A stretch of 64,000 bases of DNA, taken from assembly GCF_014207095.1 (NCBI RefSeq), contig NZ_JACHBG010000013.1:1-64000 (forward strand), given 5' to 3'. The translations under genes and the position numbers were made by a program. The first letter of the stretch is position 1. Every line of letters begins with the position of its first letter. This stretch comes from Martinezella lusitana (GTDB lineage Bacteria; Pseudomonadota; Alphaproteobacteria; Rhizobiales; Rhizobiaceae). Shown in pieces: positions 62,042 to 64,000 of the stretch. Below the pieces are notes generated by a model, which was not told the DNA's origin, did no database searches, and saw nothing but the letters and a program-made list of their open reading frames with translations.

Positions 62042-63289
62042 ATGCGCAAATTGATGATGGCATTGGTCGGCGCTACGGCGCTGGTCGCAGCAAGCGTGAC
62101 CGGTGCACTGGCCGAGGGCAAGAAGGCCGAAGTCCTGCATTGGTGGACATCCGGCGGCGAAGCCGCCGCAGTCAAGGAACTCGCCAAGGCCTTCAACGCC
62201 GCCGGCGGCGAATGGGTGGATACTGCAATTGCCGGATCTGGCTCGACGGCCCGCCCGATCGGCATCAACCGCATCATCGGCGGCAACCCGCCGGCCGCCA
62301 TGCAGTTCAACACCGGTACGCAGATGAACGATCTCGCCCAGCAGGGCCTGCTGCGGCCGCTCGACGATCTGGCCAAGGAACAGGACTGGAAGTCTGTCCT
62401 GACGCCATCCTTCTATCAAGCCATCCAGTATAACGGCCATATCTACGGTGCGCCGATCAACGACCATGGTCAGAACTGGCTGTTCTATTCGAAGCCCGTT
62501 TTCGCCAAGGCGGGCGTGACCGCCGAGCCGAAAACCTGGGATGAAATGTTTGCCGCACTCGACAAGATCAAGGCCGCAGGCCTGATTCCTGTTGCTGTCG
62601 GCGGCCAGCCCTGGCAGCTGCAGCTGATGTTCAACGCCATCCTGCTTGGCGAAGGTGGCAAGGATCTTTACGGCAAGGTCTGGAAGGATCTCGACACCAG
62701 CGCCGTCAAGTCCGACAAGTTCAAGCATGTTGCGGAAGTCTTCGCCAAGTTGCGCAACTATCAGGATACAGGCAGCCCGAACCGCGATTGGAACGTTGCG
62801 ACCGGCATGCTGATCGACGGCAAGGCCGGCATCCAGTTCATGGGTGACTGGGCCAAGGGTGAATTCATCCATGCCGGCCTCGCCGCCGACAAGGATTTCG
62901 GCTGCATCCTCGGACCGGGCGAATCCAACTTCATGATGGGCGGCGACATCTTCGTCTTCCCGGTCCTGAAGGACAAGGCGACAACCGATGCACAGACCCT
63001 TTTGGCAACGGTCATCATGTCGAAGGAAGGTCAGGTCGCCTTCAACTCCAAGAAGGGGTCCGTGCCCGTGCGTCTCGACGTCGATACGTCGAAGCTTGAT
63101 GCCTGCGCACAGAAGGGCTTGACCGCGCTCAAGGATCCGAGCCGCCAGATTCTGACCTCCGACGTGTTGACGCCGCAGGATATCGTCCAGACCGAACAGG
63201 ACCTTGTCGCCCAGTATTGGACGACCCCGAGCATGACGGCCGACCAGTTCGCCGATCAGTTCGCCAAGGTCATCGAGCAGGCGAAGTAA
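62042..63289 (+). CDS. Sugar ABC transporter, periplasmic binding protein (family 1)
   Basis: A 415-residue extracellular solute-binding protein of family 1. It has a signal peptide (residues 1-24, ending GALA) and the mature start EGKKAEVLHWWTSGGEAAAVKELAKAFNAAGGEWVD, typical of the glucose/mannose-type binding proteins. AGGAGGA precedes ATG 62042 with good spacing. It is followed by the permease gene after 73 bp. It captures the sugar for the importer under LacI control. The hydrophobic and aromatic residues at the binding cleft (WW, GQNWLFY, QPWQLQ) fit a monosaccharide. Confidence 0.93.
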   Translation: MRKLMMALVGATALVAASVTGALAEGKKAEVLHWWTSGGEAAAVKELAKAFNAAGGEWVDTAIAGSGSTARPIGINRIIGGNPPAAMQFNTGTQMNDLAQQGLLRPLDDLAKEQDWKSVLTPSFYQAIQYNGHIYGAPINDHGQNWLFYSKPVFAKAGVTAEPKTWDEMFAALDKIKAAGLIPVAVGGQPWQLQLMFNAILLGEGGKDLYGKVWKDLDTSAVKSDKFKHVAEVFAKLRNYQDTGSPNRDWNVATGMLIDGKAGIQFMGDWAKGEFIHAGLAADKDFGCILGPGESNFMMGGDIFVFPVLKDKATTDAQTLLATVIMSKEGQVAFNSKKGSVPVRLDVDTSKLDACAQKGLTALKDPSRQILTSDVLTPQDIVQTEQDLVAQYWTTPSMTADQFADQFAKVIEQAK

Positions 63290-63362
63290 GCTTCACCGAC
63301 ATCCATGCGGCGGCAGGTTCGCCTGCCGCCGGTTCTCATGAATGCTGAGGAGGAGTGCGCCC

Positions 63363-64000
63363 ATGACCACACCTGAAACAAGCGCCGCTGCCGTCGGCGC
63401 GACCGTCGCGCCGAAAGCCGCCACCCGCAGGCGGGTGCATTTCTCGCCTTATTTGGCTCTGCTGCCGGCTTTTGCCATCGTCGTCCTGGCCTATGTCGTG
63501 ACGGTCGTCTGGAACATCTGGATATCTTTCACCGACAGCAAGGTGCTGCCAGTCAACATTTTTGTCGGCACCAAGCAATATGAGCGACTGTTCGATACGG
63601 CGCGCTGGCTGATATCGCTGCAAAATGTCGTGGTTTTCGGCGTCCTCTTCATCGCCGGTTGTCTGATCCTCGGCTTTCTTCTTGCCGTGGCGCTAGACCA
63701 GAAGGTGCGCTTCGAAAACACCTTCCGCACGATCTTCCTCTATCCTTTCGCCATGTCCTTCATCGTCACCGGCCTTGTCTGGCAGTGGATCATGAATCCG
63801 ACGCTTGGGCTGCAGAAGGTCGCCGACAGCATCGGCTTCACCTGGTTCCGCTTCGACTGGATCGTCCAGAGCGACCTCGCCCTCTATGTCATCGTGCTTG
63901 CCGGCATCTGGCAGTCTTCAGGGCTTGTCATGGCGATCATGCTGGCGGGATTGCGCGGAATCGACCGCGAGCTCTGGAAGGCCACACGCATTGACGGTAT
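63363..64000 (+). CDS. Sugar ABC transporter permease (partial, MalF type)
   Basis: The gene starts at ATG 63363, with GAGGAGG about eight bases upstream, and runs off the window after 212 codons without a stop. After a cytoplasmic leader of about 28 residues, four or five hydrophobic segments are visible (YLALLPAFAIVVLAYVVTVVW, VVVFGVLFIAGCLILGFLLAV and others). The EAA-loop region begins at LAGLRGIDRELWKATRIDG. It is the first of the usual two permeases; the second permease and the ATPase gene should follow outside the window. Confidence 0.93.
   Translation, partial: MTTPETSAAAVGATVAPKAATRRRVHFSPYLALLPAFAIVVLAYVVTVVWNIWISFTDSKVLPVNIFVGTKQYERLFDTARWLISLQNVVVFGVLFIAGCLILGFLLAVALDQKVRFENTFRTIFLYPFAMSFIVTGLVWQWIMNPTLGLQKVADSIGFTWFRFDWIVQSDLALYVIVLAGIWQSSGLVMAIMLAGLRGIDRELWKATRIDG

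Overview
The window looks like part of a Rhizobium-type alphaproteobacterial genome, probably a large accessory replicon or an accessory part of the chromosome. The evidence is the high-GC codon use, the complete rhizobial-type rhamnose locus (rhaRSTPQUK divergent from rhaDI), a katG/oxyR pair of alphaproteobacterial type, short intergenic palindromic repeats like those common in rhizobia, and a density of ABC importers and catabolic regulators typical of soil and plant-associated bacteria. Assignment below genus group is inference. No rRNA, tRNA, CRISPR array, prophage or replication origin was recognised.

Layout, left to right. 1-0.7 kb: the 3' end of an IS630-type transposase has cut into an acyltransferase gene, which survives only as a frameshifted remnant. 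0.7-4.6 kb: peroxide defence (katG with divergent oxyR) and a 58-residue hypothetical protein. 4.7-11.1 kb: a minus-strand catabolic operon (periplasmic-binding-fold protein, polar amino acid type ABC importer, M20 amidohydrolase) divergent from a MocR regulator, with a perfect inverted repeat between them. 11.1-15.6 kb: surface polysaccharide genes (acyltransferase, glycosyltransferase, flippase) and a DnaJ-domain protein. 15.8-18.6 kb: an NrtR-like regulator divergent from a two-gene unit of an SPFH protein and a divergent NAD-kinase-fold protein. 18.7-24.2 kb: a Do-family protease, a DUF2161 protein, a LysR regulator divergent from an MFS exporter, and an aldo/keto reductase. 24.3-30.2 kb: a GH94 phosphorylase and a GH2 beta-mannosidase. 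30.6-37.1 kb: a glyoxalase-fold protein, then a probable kynurenine/tryptophan uptake and cleavage operon with a divergent GntR regulator. 37.2-38.8 kb: a zinc-ribbon protein with an unresolved start and a flavoprotein. 39.1-43.2 kb: a TetR regulator and three catabolic genes (Gfo/Idh/MocA dehydrogenase, DUF993 protein, TIM-barrel isomerase) that share an operator-like sequence. 43.3-45.6 kb: a LivJ-type binding protein and an APH-like kinase. 45.6-56.6 kb: the rhamnose locus. 57.1-58.2 kb: an HpcH/HpaI aldolase and a 48-residue exported or membrane peptide. 58.5-64 kb: a LacI regulator followed by two strong palindromes and a sugar operon that runs off the window.

Most of the region follows one plan: a local regulator, an importer and a few enzymes per substrate. 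The rhamnose locus is well understood. The least understood units are the NrtR/SPFH/NAD-kinase-like module, the TetR/DUF993 cluster and the MocR-controlled amidohydrolase cluster. For several units a candidate operator can be read directly from the sequence, which links regulator to target.
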